Counted from the stretch's first letter, positions 7,118-16,043 are shown. The stretch is 32,600 nucleotides of DNA from a candidate division Zixibacteria bacterium 4484_95 (GCA_002085375.1 NATP01000007.1:1-32600); one strand, 5' to 3'. Program-made: numbers and translations. The notes: a model not told the origin generated them from the letters alone.

Positions 7118-8746
7118 TTATTCAGTAATCTTGGGTGTTATAAACACCATCAGATCGGTTTTATTTTCGTTTATTGTTTTATTCTTAAATAGATAACCTA
7201 AAATCGGTATATCTCCCAGAAGCCATATCTTTGATTCGTTCTCTATCTTCCCCTCCTTATACAACCCACCAATAACAACCGTTTCACCATCTGTGACAAC
7301 GACCTCGGTTTCCACTGATCGTTTGGTGGTGATAGGCTGTTGATTGGTCTGAGGACCTACCCAACCCGTTATCTCTTCAACCATCGGTTGACAAACCAGA
7401 CTGATCCGTCCCTTTTCATTAATACTCGGTGTGACTTTCAAAGTAATCCCCACCTCTTTGTATTCATAAGTAACAATATCTTGGACAACCGCCCCCTCTG
7501 AAAATCTATTTATAGTTTGAATAGGGATGGTTGTAGTAACACTTATAGTAGCCTCTTTGCCATCAGAGGTCGTTACCGAGGGGTCGGACAAAAGCCTGCT
7601 TCTACCGCTGTCGTGAAGAAAGTTTAACACGGCCTTCAACTCAGCTACTGTAAGAGTGCCATAGACGAATGAACCCTCTTTGGGTGGCCATGGTGAGTAT
7701 GCAGAATAAATCTCGTTGGTGGTGGTTTCATTTTCATCTTCACCAAAAGGATCAGCACCGGTCAATTTAGATTCAACCATTTTATTCCAGTCTATACCGA
7801 GACTCTGTTCGCCAGAAATATTCGTCTCAATAAATTTTACAGAGATAGCAATCTGTTTGGGCTGGACATCGATCTTAGAAATAACATCTCTTACCAATTC
7901 ATGCTTCTCCGGAGTATCGGTTATCAAAATAAAGCGCGCTGATTTTCCGCCACCCTGACCATCAGCACTATTGGGATAAAGAATCTTGATTTTCGCCTCT
8001 TGTGAAAGTATCTCCCTGATGCCCTCAACAAAACCTGTGGCATCGGCATATTTCAAATGATAAACCCGTGATACAAGTCCCTCATGAATTTCAGACGAGC
8101 GCTTGGTCACTACCACAACCTGGCCTGATATATAATAGGTATTGCCTGAGGCACTTAATATAGCGTCAAGGGCATCCTCAACGGTTACGTCATTCAAATT
8201 CACCCATACAGGTTCCTCATTCAGATTAGAAACAACTAAATTAAAACCAGCTCGGCGCGATATCAGGTTTAAAGCTGCCGAGACCTGGCCCTCCTCCAAA
8301 AATAGATTTATGTTTTTACTCAACCAGGCTGGTTTCCCAAGTATCTCTTTTTCAATGCTTTTATGTTCATATGTTCTTAAAAAGGAGATAACAAGGCTGC
8401 TATCAGATTCAGTGAAACTATATGAGGCCTCATCCTCATATTCGATGATCATCCTGATGCTATTGTTTTTGTCGAAGACCGGCTGAAGGCTAATTCTTCT
8501 AATCGGAGGCAGATACTCAAAAGAAGAAAGATTTTCCGGTATCTCAGCTTTGTAAATATCAATAGCTAACCTTGTCGGGTTAAGCATACCAAAGCTCGAA
8601 TATTCCAGCTTCCCCGAACCAGATATCGATACGTCAGATGTTCTGGCGCCATAATATATTTTTATATCTCTGATTCTGTAACCATCGCCAGCTGTTGCTA
8701 CCGCATTTAGCAGTAAAAAAATTATTATGGCAATCTTTTTATTCAA
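7118..8746 (-). CDS. pilQ: type IV pilus secretin PilQ
   Basis: A 542-residue outer-membrane secretin forming the exit pore for the pilus. A signal peptide (MNKKIAIIIFLLLNAVATA) is followed by an AMIN-like domain (about 24-130), a secretin/TonB short N-terminal domain (about 155-212, ALNLISRRAGFNLVVSN), a NolW-type N1 domain (about 225-295, RVYHLKYADATGFVEGI), and the secretin barrel (about 365-541, with SVETEVVVTDGETVVIGGLY and GDIPILGYLFKNK). It is compact relative to proteobacterial PilQ, with one AMIN domain. The start is TTG at 8746, overlapping the previous stop as TTGA and preceded by GAGGG, so translation is probably coupled to the PilP-like gene. It is the last gene of the operon; the hairpin at 6813-6843 follows. 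Confidence 0.93.
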   Translation of the reverse strand: MNKKIAIIIFLLLNAVATAGDGYRIRDIKIYYGARTSDVSISGSGKLEYSSFGMLNPTRLAIDIYKAEIPENLSSFEYLPPIRRISLQPVFDKNNSIRMIIEYEDEASYSFTESDSSLVISFLRTYEHKSIEKEILGKPAWLSKNINLFLEEGQVSAALNLISRRAGFNLVVSNLNEEPVWVNLNDVTVEDALDAILSASGNTYYISGQVVVVTKRSSEIHEGLVSRVYHLKYADATGFVEGIREILSQEAKIKILYPNSADGQGGGKSARFILITDTPEKHELVRDVISKIDVQPKQIAISVKFIETNISGEQSLGIDWNKMVESKLTGADPFGEDENETTTNEIYSAYSPWPPKEGSFVYGTLTVAELKAVLNFLHDSGRSRLLSDPSVTTSDGKEATISVTTTIPIQTINRFSEGAVVQDIVTYEYKEVGITLKVTPSINEKGRISLVCQPMVEEITGWVGPQTNQQPITTKRSVETEVVVTDGETVVIGGLYKEGKIENESKIWLLGDIPILGYLFKNKTINENKTDLMVFITPKITE

Positions 8747-9195
8747 TTAGAATCCCTCAGGTTTAATTTTTTAACAACTCCAGCATTTTTGATTTTAACA
8801 TAATCCATCCGTATTAAAAGTACTTTCCAGTCGTTAATTTCATCGCCCTCTTGCACAACCTTGTTGTCGATAATGGCATAATTTATACCTTCTTTGTTGT
8901 ATGAGATACCCGTTAGACTTGGTATGCCATTCACTTTATTTATCGGATTCCCATCAGAATTTTCAACAATATTTTCTTTATACCCAAAAGGGTTTCTCCC
9001 CCAACTCTTCGGGAGATTAAAAGCTGTTCCTAATGAAACCTTTTCTTTATAGTCCTGAGTTATCCCGTCCTGGGAAGGCTTATTTTTCTCCTTATCGGGA
9101 ATATGGTTATCTCGCAAGAAATGAAAATTAATTCCATAAGCAACTGCTACAACAAACACTACATAGATAGCATATTTTCTAAATTTACCTTGCAT
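8743..9195 (-). CDS. pilP: PilP/GspC-like pilus assembly protein
   Basis: About 150 residues from ATG 9195, which lies four bases after the pilO stop and fits operon spacing. A TTG at 9222 would add nine residues and lacks a ribosome site. One membrane segment (YAIYVVFVVAVAYGI) is followed by a periplasmic linker, then a GspC/PilP-type homology region beginning WGRNPF and continuing LTGISYNKEGINYAIIDNKV and VQEGDEINDWKV. In known systems this domain docks onto the N-terminal domains of the secretin and links it to PilN/PilO. It has an N-terminal anchor like GspC rather than the lipoprotein signal of classical PilP. Position between pilO and pilQ supports the call; sequence alone is only moderately diagnostic. 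Confidence 0.75.
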   Translation of the reverse strand: MQGKFRKYAIYVVFVVAVAYGINFHFLRDNHIPDKEKNKPSQDGITQDYKEKVSLGTAFNLPKSWGRNPFGYKENIVENSDGNPINKVNGIPSLTGISYNKEGINYAIIDNKVVQEGDEINDWKVLLIRMDYVKIKNAGVVKKLNLRDSN

Positions 9196-9199
9196 ATCC

Positions 9200-9760
9200 T
9201 TAATCCAGTTTCGACCTGTCAAAAAATCTTATTGCCCCTTTTATGTCGCACAATACTTCATCGTCGGAGACCTCACTCAACGATATCTTAACATCATATA
9301 TTTTTTTTATGTATACTTTCTTCTCAAGCGATTGTAAAAACTTCCCCATAGCCACATATTCACCTTGGAACGCACTTTCGAACGGTACGATGAACGGCCC
9401 CCAGGATTTTGCACTTTTTTTCTGCTGGATATATATAGGAACATCAAATTTGAAATCGACCAATCCAACTCCATTTCTATCAGCTAAAATAGCCACAGCC
9501 TCTACCAAAGGAACAACATTGTCCATCGTAAAAAGCTGGCTATTGTATTTACCCATTTCCTGGTCTAGAGCAGTCTTTTTTTTCTGAAGGTCACTTATTG
9601 ATAATATCAAGGCTTGTTTTTCTTTGAAATCCCGTTTCTTTAAGGTTATTGTTTCATCAATCTTGTTAAAATGATACTCTCGAAAGAAAAAAACAGTAAT
9701 AAATAGCGAAACCAGAACCAGGGGAACCCAGATACCTTTAAGAATGAATTTTATATCCAT
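9200..9760 (-). CDS. pilO: type IV pilus inner-membrane platform protein PilO
   Basis: A 186-residue protein with the PilO layout: a short cytoplasmic tail, one membrane helix at about 9-28 (GIWVPLVLVSLFITVFFFRE), a coiled coil at about 35-72, then a periplasmic ferredoxin-like domain with FESAFQGEYVAMGKFLQSLE near residues 123-142, the usual PilO helix after the first strand. PilO pairs with PilN through the coiled coil and carries PilP. The ATG overlaps the pilMN stop by one base (TAATG at 9758-9762), so translation is probably coupled. Confidence 0.85.
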   Translation of the reverse strand: MDIKFILKGIWVPLVLVSLFITVFFFREYHFNKIDETITLKKRDFKEKQALILSISDLQKKKTALDQEMGKYNSQLFTMDNVVPLVEAVAILADRNGVGLVDFKFDVPIYIQQKKSAKSWGPFIVPFESAFQGEYVAMGKFLQSLEKKVYIKKIYDVKISLSEVSDDEVLCDIKGAIRFFDRSKLD

Positions 9761-11361
9761 TATTTAACCCTTATCGAACCGGTTAAGACAAAGCTTGAAC
9801 GTTTATAAAGCCCATCTGTCTTTTCTGCAAATTTTTCGAACATCTCTTTTTCGAAGCCACAGATATGCCATAGATTTTCCACAAACCTCGCCAATTGCAT
9901 ATCAGATCTTTTAATATCACCCGAATAAAATCCTTCAACTCTAACTCTTATTAGACTTTTATCGATATTATCCTCACTCAATTCAAGACTATTTAAATAA
10001 ACTCCCGTTGGCACGGATAAGCTGAAAACTTTAAGCAAGTTGCTTGGCCATGTTTGAGATTGTTTTAACTTAGATACCAATACTACCATCGAATTCACCG
10101 CCTTGGCCAGTGGTATGGTTTCTGAATAGGCTTGAGAATATTCAATCTCATTTATCTTTTGCCGGATTACTTTTAGCTTTTTGCTCATGATTGAATATTC
10201 CAACCAAGATAAACCGATAAGCATTATCAATAAGGAAGCGATTAAAAACGACATAATTTTTGATAACGACTTTAGTTTATTGTACTTATAAATTGTTTTT
10301 ATTGATGTTGGTAAAAAATAATTTTTATCTTTAAGTCTTATTGCCCCACTGCAAAGAAGATAATCACATCTATAATTATCCCAGAACTTTTTCAGATTAT
10401 TTTCATTCGTTATTAGATCGCGATATGGATTTTCACACCTTGTTTTTAATCCGGTTGCTTTTGTTAAATCATCGGCAACAACCTCCCATCCGGGGCCATG
10501 TAATACAATTTCGCCTAATTGTCGTCCGGGATAATATCCGCTATAAAAATCAAGGGTATTATGCAAGTTGCGCTCTATCTTTTCCGAGATCTTTGCAGGA
10601 TCAAACATTTCTTTGTCAATAATCACATCAGCCATGGTGAAACTATTGGAGAATTCGAACCTTTCACCGTGAACAAAATCGATTACCGCCTCTAAATCTC
10701 CCCAATGTATCAAAATATTGGTAACACCACCAGGCATCAATTTTCCGGGAATACTTTTGCTAAAAGCCAAAGGTGAGGGAATAACTCCAAGCAGTTTATC
10801 CCCGAGAAAAGAAAAATCATCAATAGATGATTTTAGATTAACAACAACATAAGTATATATACCTTCTTCGGTTTTTTCGATATTCAAGATATTGATATAA
10901 GCGTCATCGACTGAATAAGGTATCAGCTTGTCGCATTCCCATTTAATAGCTTTAAGAAAGTCATCTCCTTTTAAATCGGGAACTTTTACCCTACGCAAGA
11001 AGAAATCAAACCCTGAAATAATCAATAATATCTTTACATCTTTAAGATTTAATTCCTCTGAAAGTTTCTTTACGCCTTCGGAGACAAGCCTGTCGTGTGA
11101 ACTGGTTTGATATGTTAGTCCAAATAGTTTTCCTGCCCTTAGCCATTCGACCGACTTTCGAGTTCTGGAAAAAAGAGCATATTTAAAATGTTTGTCAGTT
11201 AAATCAACACACAATATTTTTCTAGTTAAAAAAGACACCGATATCTTTTCATCCAGAATAAAAACATCCGCTGGCCTTTCTAAAGCAATGTCCTCATTTT
11301 GGGCAAACGGAGTCTTCTGTATTACACCGGTACCGTCTTTCTCCATTTTATCTATTGTCAT
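9760..11361 (-). CDS. PilM-PilN fusion protein
   Basis: A 533-residue protein joining two usually separate pilus genes. Residues about 45-345 match PilM, the actin-like cytoplasmic ATPase-fold protein (FLRRVKVPDLKGDDFLKAIKW and the LDFYSGYYPGRQLGEIVLHGP region in neighbouring parts). A single membrane helix at about 366-390 (MSFLIASLLIMLIGLSWLEY) and a following coiled-coil and periplasmic domain (LAKAVNSMVVLVSKL, VPTGVYLNSLELS) match PilN. Normally the short N-terminal tail of PilN binds PilM; the fusion makes that contact permanent. The phosphate-loop Gly-rich start of PilM (DIGSS) reads DLTDKH here, so nucleotide binding may be altered. Its ATG overlaps the upstream pilin stop by four bases (ATGA). 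Confidence 0.85.
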   Translation of the reverse strand: MTIDKMEKDGTGVIQKTPFAQNEDIALERPADVFILDEKISVSFLTRKILCVDLTDKHFKYALFSRTRKSVEWLRAGKLFGLTYQTSSHDRLVSEGVKKLSEELNLKDVKILLIISGFDFFLRRVKVPDLKGDDFLKAIKWECDKLIPYSVDDAYINILNIEKTEEGIYTYVVVNLKSSIDDFSFLGDKLLGVIPSPLAFSKSIPGKLMPGGVTNILIHWGDLEAVIDFVHGERFEFSNSFTMADVIIDKEMFDPAKISEKIERNLHNTLDFYSGYYPGRQLGEIVLHGPGWEVVADDLTKATGLKTRCENPYRDLITNENNLKKFWDNYRCDYLLCSGAIRLKDKNYFLPTSIKTIYKYNKLKSLSKIMSFLIASLLIMLIGLSWLEYSIMSKKLKVIRQKINEIEYSQAYSETIPLAKAVNSMVVLVSKLKQSQTWPSNLLKVFSLSVPTGVYLNSLELSEDNIDKSLIRVRVEGFYSGDIKRSDMQLARFVENLWHICGFEKEMFEKFAEKTDGLYKRSSFVLTGSIRVK

Positions 11362-13187
11362 GGCGTCTCCGGAGTTCCTGGTATAACAAATGTCGAGGGG
11401 CTGTTCTGATTATTGTATTCAGCTCCTAACCAGCTATCAGAGCGTCTCACAGATGACACCCGAACCTCGTCCAAACGACCTTTCATCTGCCTACTGCCGG
11501 ATGGGTTATCTCCAAGGTAATTATGTATCGTTGAACTTGTGTCTATATTTCCGGATTTAGGAGTAGAAGCTACGTTTTGATTATTAATCCATATTCTCAT
11601 TGTACTGCCATCATAAGTGCAGGCAAAGAAATACCAGGTTTTTTTTGAAAGATTAGTACCGTATTGTAAGTGAGTGGTGTTGCTGTTGGTTTTTAAACGG
11701 AATGCAGGATTTTCGCTATTGTGAAAATCTGTCATTATCCAATGATTATCCACTGCAGTTCCAGTCGCTCTGGAAAAGCATCTTCCGTTGTTGCTGGCGT
11801 TGTTTTTATAATAAACCCAATGCTGAACAGTCAACTGGTTACCACTAACATCCCAGATTCCCAGGTCGATATCATCATCCGAATTACCATCAAATTCAAT
11901 CCCATCTCCGATGACACAATTTTTCAAATCTTTACCTTTTAGACCTCCATTATTGGTTCCATCATGGTCATTATTGGTAGCATCAACAAACTGAGGAGCC
12001 GAACTTGTTGGATCCTCATCCATATGTTGAACCATCAAATAATTAACATCCCACACCGATTCAGAACCGTATGACTCGTTTTCAGCCGGTTGTGTCTCGC
12101 CAGCCTTATCATACCATACCCATATCGATGTATTTGAGCTACTTGAAATAGAAGGGACCTTCACCCATATTTCAGCTTTAGCACTGTTCGGATTATTGTG
12201 AGTAATGTATGTAACAATTTCACAGGATAAACGGTTGTTGCCATCCTGATCGCTGGAAAACCTTATATCTCCACCACCATCTAAAGCAGGATGACTGCCA
12301 TTTTTATCAAGCATCTCCGAAGGTAAGTTAGATTCGGTTAAAAGCACAGGAAAATCGGTCAAGTTCCCAGGAACCTGACTGGCCTGAATAACCAATTCAC
12401 ATCTCCTGCCCCACCCGGTAAATCCTCCTCCACCTCCACCGCCACCACTGAACCAGCTACCACTCAAACGTAATTCACAATAAGCCCCGGAAACAGGCGG
12501 AACCGAAACATACATCGATGTTGTATCGTTTTCAGTACTATAAACACCCCTTATAATATGATTTCCAATCGGAATGGAGCCGACAAATGAAAATCCTCCC
12601 GATGAGCTGGGATTTGTCGATGAGGAGGTTGTTCCACCAGAGCCATCTGGATAGAATATAGTAACTGTAACTTTTGAGGCACTATCTCCCGGAACAGCCC
12701 CTAACCCATCATAAATATTTCCTGTCACCGTATTCGAGGTTAAATCCGAAACATTCTGAGCAAATTGCTTGGTTATAGTTGAACCACCACCGCTGGACGT
12801 GATAGTTACACCACCGCTATAAGTGTATAAATTTCCCCAAGCATCCTTTTTATAATCATCTGCATCCTCGGTAAAATCACTCCGGATATACGGACCATTC
12901 CAGGTAGAATAACCACCCGGGTTGGTCACAAGTGCGTCAAGGTCAGGCGGTAGTGAACCCACATCGCCAACATAACCATAATCAGTGCGGATTCCATCCT
13001 CGATTAGGTCCTTGTTACCGATTATGGCTTCCGCTAATAGTTCCATCTCGTTAATGGTGGCAGTTTCTCTCGCCTGTTCCATTGTTGGTGTTAATGACTT
13101 TATCGCTATAGTGCTCATTATAGCAATAACCACAATTACCAATAGAACCTCTATCAGCGAGAATCCTTTACAATTATTTTTTCCCAT
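11358..13187 (-). CDS. large prepilin with DUF2341 and LamG-like head (probable tip adhesin)
   Basis: A 609-residue prepilin, several times the normal size. Residues 8-9 (G-F) form the prepilin peptidase site in KGFSLIEVLLVIVV, with Glu at mature position 5. Residues about 69-125 carry a T2SSG-like loop (GDVGSLPPDLDALVTNPGG, WNGPYI). About 150-245 look like a beta-sandwich. Gly248-255 is a run of eight glycines. About 258-400 match the DUF2341 pattern (WGRRCELVIQ, DFPVLL, AEIWVKVPSIS, IWVWYDKAG, VWDVNYLMVQHM). About 410-600 match a LamG/concanavalin-like fold (GIEFDGNSDDDIDLG, LTVQHWVYYKNN, WYFFACTYDGSTMRIWIN, LDEVRVSSVRRS). LamG domains typically bind glycans or matrix proteins. The ATG at 13187 follows AGGA and lies 15 bases after the upstream stop. 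Confidence 0.88.
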   Translation of the reverse strand: MGKNNCKGFSLIEVLLVIVVIAIMSTIAIKSLTPTMEQARETATINEMELLAEAIIGNKDLIEDGIRTDYGYVGDVGSLPPDLDALVTNPGGYSTWNGPYIRSDFTEDADDYKKDAWGNLYTYSGGVTITSSGGGSTITKQFAQNVSDLTSNTVTGNIYDGLGAVPGDSASKVTVTIFYPDGSGGTTSSSTNPSSSGGFSFVGSIPIGNHIIRGVYSTENDTTSMYVSVPPVSGAYCELRLSGSWFSGGGGGGGGFTGWGRRCELVIQASQVPGNLTDFPVLLTESNLPSEMLDKNGSHPALDGGGDIRFSSDQDGNNRLSCEIVTYITHNNPNSAKAEIWVKVPSISSSSNTSIWVWYDKAGETQPAENESYGSESVWDVNYLMVQHMDEDPTSSAPQFVDATNNDHDGTNNGGLKGKDLKNCVIGDGIEFDGNSDDDIDLGIWDVSGNQLTVQHWVYYKNNASNNGRCFSRATGTAVDNHWIMTDFHNSENPAFRLKTNSNTTHLQYGTNLSKKTWYFFACTYDGSTMRIWINNQNVASTPKSGNIDTSSTIHNYLGDNPSGSRQMKGRLDEVRVSSVRRSDSWLGAEYNNQNSPSTFVIPGTPETP

Positions 13188-13202
13188 TCCTAACTTAATA
13201 CA

Positions 13203-13940
13203 TCACCACAGGTCACCCGCAAAACGCAATTCGGTATAAATAGTTTTACCGGGATAAACAGCAACATATTTTGAAATAGTATCTGCATCTATAATGGCTT
13301 GCAAGCGGTGTAATCCTATCGGAATTGAATTAGAAAACGAGAATTCACCTGAAGCGCTTGGTGAGGTTGATGAGATGGTCAAAGAACCGGTTCCATTGGG
13401 ATATTGAACTGTGACAGTGATACTTGAAGCGCTGTCTCCTGGTGGCGACAAGTCCGAATCACGGACAATTCCTTTAATTGTATTCGAGGTTAAATCGTTT
13501 ACAGAACTGGCAAACTGTTTGGTTATAGTATTACCTCCACCGTTTGAGGTAATAATCACACCTCCATTGTAAGTATAGGGTTCATTCCAGGCATCGCGTT
13601 TATAATCCTCAGTATTTTCACTGAAGTCAGAGCGGATATATGGTCCGTTCCAAGTTGAATAGCCACCGGGATTTGTCACCAAAGCATCAAGATTGGAAGG
13701 CAATGCACCTACATCACCAACATAGCCAAAATCTGTTCGAACACCAGCTGATACCAGTCTCTCATCGCCAATAATCGCCCGAGCCAACCTCTCCATTTCC
13801 TCGGTTGTAATATCAAAACGGCTCTGGTCGGTAAAGGATTTCAAAGATTTCATAGCTACAGTTGCCAGAATACCAAGGATAACCATCACCAGGACCATCT
13901 CAATTAACGTAAAGCCTTTTCTGTGTTCAATAAGGCTCAT
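13203..13940 (-). CDS. prepilin-like protein, short paralogue of the large adhesin pilin
   Basis: A 245-residue prepilin. The processing site is KG-FTLIEMVLVMVILG with Glu5. The body is closely similar to residues 1-246 of the following gene: shared GYVGDVG, LDALVTNPGGYSTWNGPYIR, a TITKQFA segment, DLTSNT, and a beta-sandwich with SIPIGLHRL. It ends ELRFAGDLW, exactly where the larger paralogue continues into its glycine hinge. It probably inserts as a minor pilin. The ATG overlaps the previous stop by one base (TAATG at 13938-13942), so translation is probably coupled. Confidence 0.88.
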   Translation of the reverse strand: MSLIEHRKGFTLIEMVLVMVILGILATVAMKSLKSFTDQSRFDITTEEMERLARAIIGDERLVSAGVRTDFGYVGDVGALPSNLDALVTNPGGYSTWNGPYIRSDFSENTEDYKRDAWNEPYTYNGGVIITSNGGGNTITKQFASSVNDLTSNTIKGIVRDSDLSPPGDSASSITVTVQYPNGTGSLTISSTSPSASGEFSFSNSIPIGLHRLQAIIDADTISKYVAVYPGKTIYTELRFAGDLW

Positions 13941-14374
13941 TAAAAATTAATTGTTATGGTATCACCCGAACCAACGCTTTTTATAGTCCGTGAAACGGCG
14001 CTGTAAATATAGTTTACATCCCATGAATCCTTGAGGTAATCACCATCGTTATCCTCGATATACGGACCATTCCAGCCGGTTTTGGTAAATCTGTTCCAAT
14101 CTGAAACGCCTGCAGGTTTAGTCACCAGATCGGTCAGATTTGATGGTAGAGAACCAACATCATTCTCATAGCCCCTGACGCCGCTTTTAGCCGACCCAAC
14201 CAAGGCAATTTTTAAACGTCGCATCTCTTCCTTGGTGGCAGCGACTTTAGACGTTTCCATTATATCACCCATCCTCGGAATGCCAACGATTGCCATTATC
14301 CCCACCACCAAAACTACAATAATTAGTTCAATTAATGTAAAACCACCGCTACCGAATTTTGGTTTTTCAAGCAT
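13940..14374 (-). CDS. prepilin-like protein (minor pilin)
   Basis: A 144-residue prepilin with cleavage motif GSGG-FTLIELIIVVLVVG and Glu5. After the helix it carries a T2SSG-like loop, YENDVGSLPSNLTDLVTKPAG, then WNGPYIEDNDGDYLKDSW. The same loop is present in the two downstream prepilins, so the three look like products of local duplication. The GDYLKDSWDVNYIY segment resembles the calcium-binding end of GspG-type major pseudopilins. The ATG at 14374 has only AGAG ahead of it. It lies 19 bases after the first pilin gene. Confidence 0.88.
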   Translation of the reverse strand: MLEKPKFGSGGFTLIELIIVVLVVGIMAIVGIPRMGDIMETSKVAATKEEMRRLKIALVGSAKSGVRGYENDVGSLPSNLTDLVTKPAGVSDWNRFTKTGWNGPYIEDNDGDYLKDSWDVNYIYSAVSRTIKSVGSGDTITINF

Positions 14375-14393
14375 TAATGATCTCTATACAAGA

Positions 14394-14810
14394 TCACCAG
14401 TCATTTTCACCGACAGTGTTTGTATTGGGCCATATTTCACCAGTGGAGGCTTTATAAGCCCAACCACCGCGAGTGCCAACTATGGTTCCTTTTGTAACAC
14501 CGGTGACGATTGAATCAGGAGCGTTAGTCTGGTATGGGTTATCCGGTATATCCTGTTCCAGAACAACGCCAACCGTTCTAACGCTGTCAATAGGTGGCCA
14601 GGTGGCTGTGCCGGTAGTAACCGCAGTATTGGCATAATAAATACTTATAGCCGACCTGAGGCTACCAAGAGCACCTTTGCAGGCAGCCTCTTTTGACTCG
14701 GCCACAATACTTCTGTACTTGGGAATAGCTACCGAAGCCAGAATACCAAGTATCACGATGATTATCACCAGCTCAATAAGGGTGAATCCTTTTTGGTTAG
14801 TGAAGCGCAT
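14394..14810 (-). CDS. pilA: type IV pilin (probable major pilin)
   Basis: A 138-residue prepilin: a short basic leader MRFTNQKG, then FTLIELVIIIVILGILASVAIP in two adjoining parts, with Glu5 and the Pro22 kink typical of PilA. The rest is short: a helix (ESKEAACKGALGSLRSAISIYY), then DNPYQTNAPDSIVTG and a C-terminal strand GGWAYKASTGEIWPN, the usual end of small GspG/PilA-like proteins. A single Cys is present, so there is no disulfide D-loop. It has the strongest ribosome site in the operon (AAGGAGGGATGT before the ATG at 14810), which fits a highly made major subunit. Gene order (directly after pilC) agrees. Confidence 0.88.
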   Translation of the reverse strand: MRFTNQKGFTLIELVIIIVILGILASVAIPKYRSIVAESKEAACKGALGSLRSAISIYYANTAVTTGTATWPPIDSVRTVGVVLEQDIPDNPYQTNAPDSIVTGVTKGTIVGTRGGWAYKASTGEIWPNTNTVGENDW

Positions 14811-14828
14811 ACATCCCTCCTTAGCTTA

Positions 14829-16043
14829 TTATTTTTTAAACACCTGTATCATATTCCACATCGGTAAAAATATAGCCAAAGCCAGCATCAATACTATCCC
14901 GCCAATAAATAATGTCATTATCGGCTCCAATCGAGAGGCAAGCTTTTTAGATTGATATTCGACCGACTCATCGTAGTGACGAGCCACTTCAAACAACATA
15001 TTATCTATATTCCCCGATTCCATTCCAATGGCAAACATCTGAATCACCAACGGCTTAAAATATTTTGATCTCCTCATAGGACTAAACATATCACCACCCC
15101 CCCTAACATTATCGCCAATTGATGTTATTACTTTAGCAATTATAGAGTTACCAACAGTTGCCCCAACCAGACCTAAGGACTCAACCAAAGGCAAACCAGA
15201 CCTTATTAGTGTGGCTAAGACATAGCAGAATCTGGAGATAGTAAGTTGTAAAAAGATATTTCCCAATATCGGCATCTCAAGTTTTATCCAATCGAATATT
15301 TTTTGACCGATGCTACTCTTGCTAAACCTTTTAAACGAAAAAACCATCACACCCACCATAAATACAACAACATACCAAAAAGATGAGACGAAATTGCTAA
15401 ACTCGGACAACATTCGGGTCGGCAATGGTAAATCAGATTGATAAAACTTATAAAAATCTGCAAATTTAGGCACCACTATAGTCACAATCACAGTAATTGC
15501 CAGCATGATTGTAATCATCACGTATATTGGATAACGTATAGCAGATTTAATCATCTCCTTCGTTTTCATTTCTCTTTCAATGAGTTCGCACATCCGGTCA
15601 AGAACAATATCCATTTGCCCTGAGGCTTCACCTGCCCTAATAGTGTTTATATAAAGCGATGAGAAATATTCAGGAAACTGTTGCATCGCTTGAGACAGAG
15701 CCATCCCACTTTCGACTAATCGCCTTATCTCTTGTAAGACTGAGCCGAATTTGATATTTTCCTGCTCATTTTCAATAACATCTAAAGCTCTAAGCATAGG
15801 TATGCCAGCTTTTATAAGGGTATTATATTTTTTGGTAAATTCTAAAAGTACTTCGAGATTTACAGATGGTTTGAAATATTTTTTAAAAATACTCTTATAA
15901 CCTTCATCAGCTTCCACATTTATAGGGATCAAACCTTTAAGATCAAGATTCTTCTTGGCCGTCTGGATATCCTCGGCTTCAAAATATCCTTTCTGGATAT
16001 CACCTTTCGGAGAGACAGCTTTATATTTGAATCGGTATGGCAT
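14829..16043 (-). CDS. pilC: type IV pilus platform protein PilC (GspF family)
   Basis: A 404-residue inner-membrane platform protein, the usual length for PilC. It opens MPYRFKYKAVSPKGDIQKGY, typical of the family, followed by two GspF domains (about 68-190 and 270-392). Motifs include FTKKYNTLIKAGIPMLRALD in the first repeat and ISRFCYVLATLIRSGLPLVE in the second. Membrane helices sit near 168-190, 220-240 and 372-395. PilC couples ATP hydrolysis by PilB to pilin insertion. Its ATG at 16043 lies inside the end of pilB, a 23-base overlap in a different frame, which suggests translational coupling. Confidence 0.95.
   Translation of the reverse strand: MPYRFKYKAVSPKGDIQKGYFEAEDIQTAKKNLDLKGLIPINVEADEGYKSIFKKYFKPSVNLEVLLEFTKKYNTLIKAGIPMLRALDVIENEQENIKFGSVLQEIRRLVESGMALSQAMQQFPEYFSSLYINTIRAGEASGQMDIVLDRMCELIEREMKTKEMIKSAIRYPIYVMITIMLAITVIVTIVVPKFADFYKFYQSDLPLPTRMLSEFSNFVSSFWYVVVFMVGVMVFSFKRFSKSSIGQKIFDWIKLEMPILGNIFLQLTISRFCYVLATLIRSGLPLVESLGLVGATVGNSIIAKVITSIGDNVRGGGDMFSPMRRSKYFKPLVIQMFAIGMESGNIDNMLFEVARHYDESVEYQSKKLASRLEPIMTLFIGGIVLMLALAIFLPMWNMIQVFKK

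Noticed and set aside
12400-12680. Glycine and serine codon runs in the large prepilin as a DNA tandem repeat
   Set aside because: The repeats are short, use mixed codons and make sense as flexible protein linkers.
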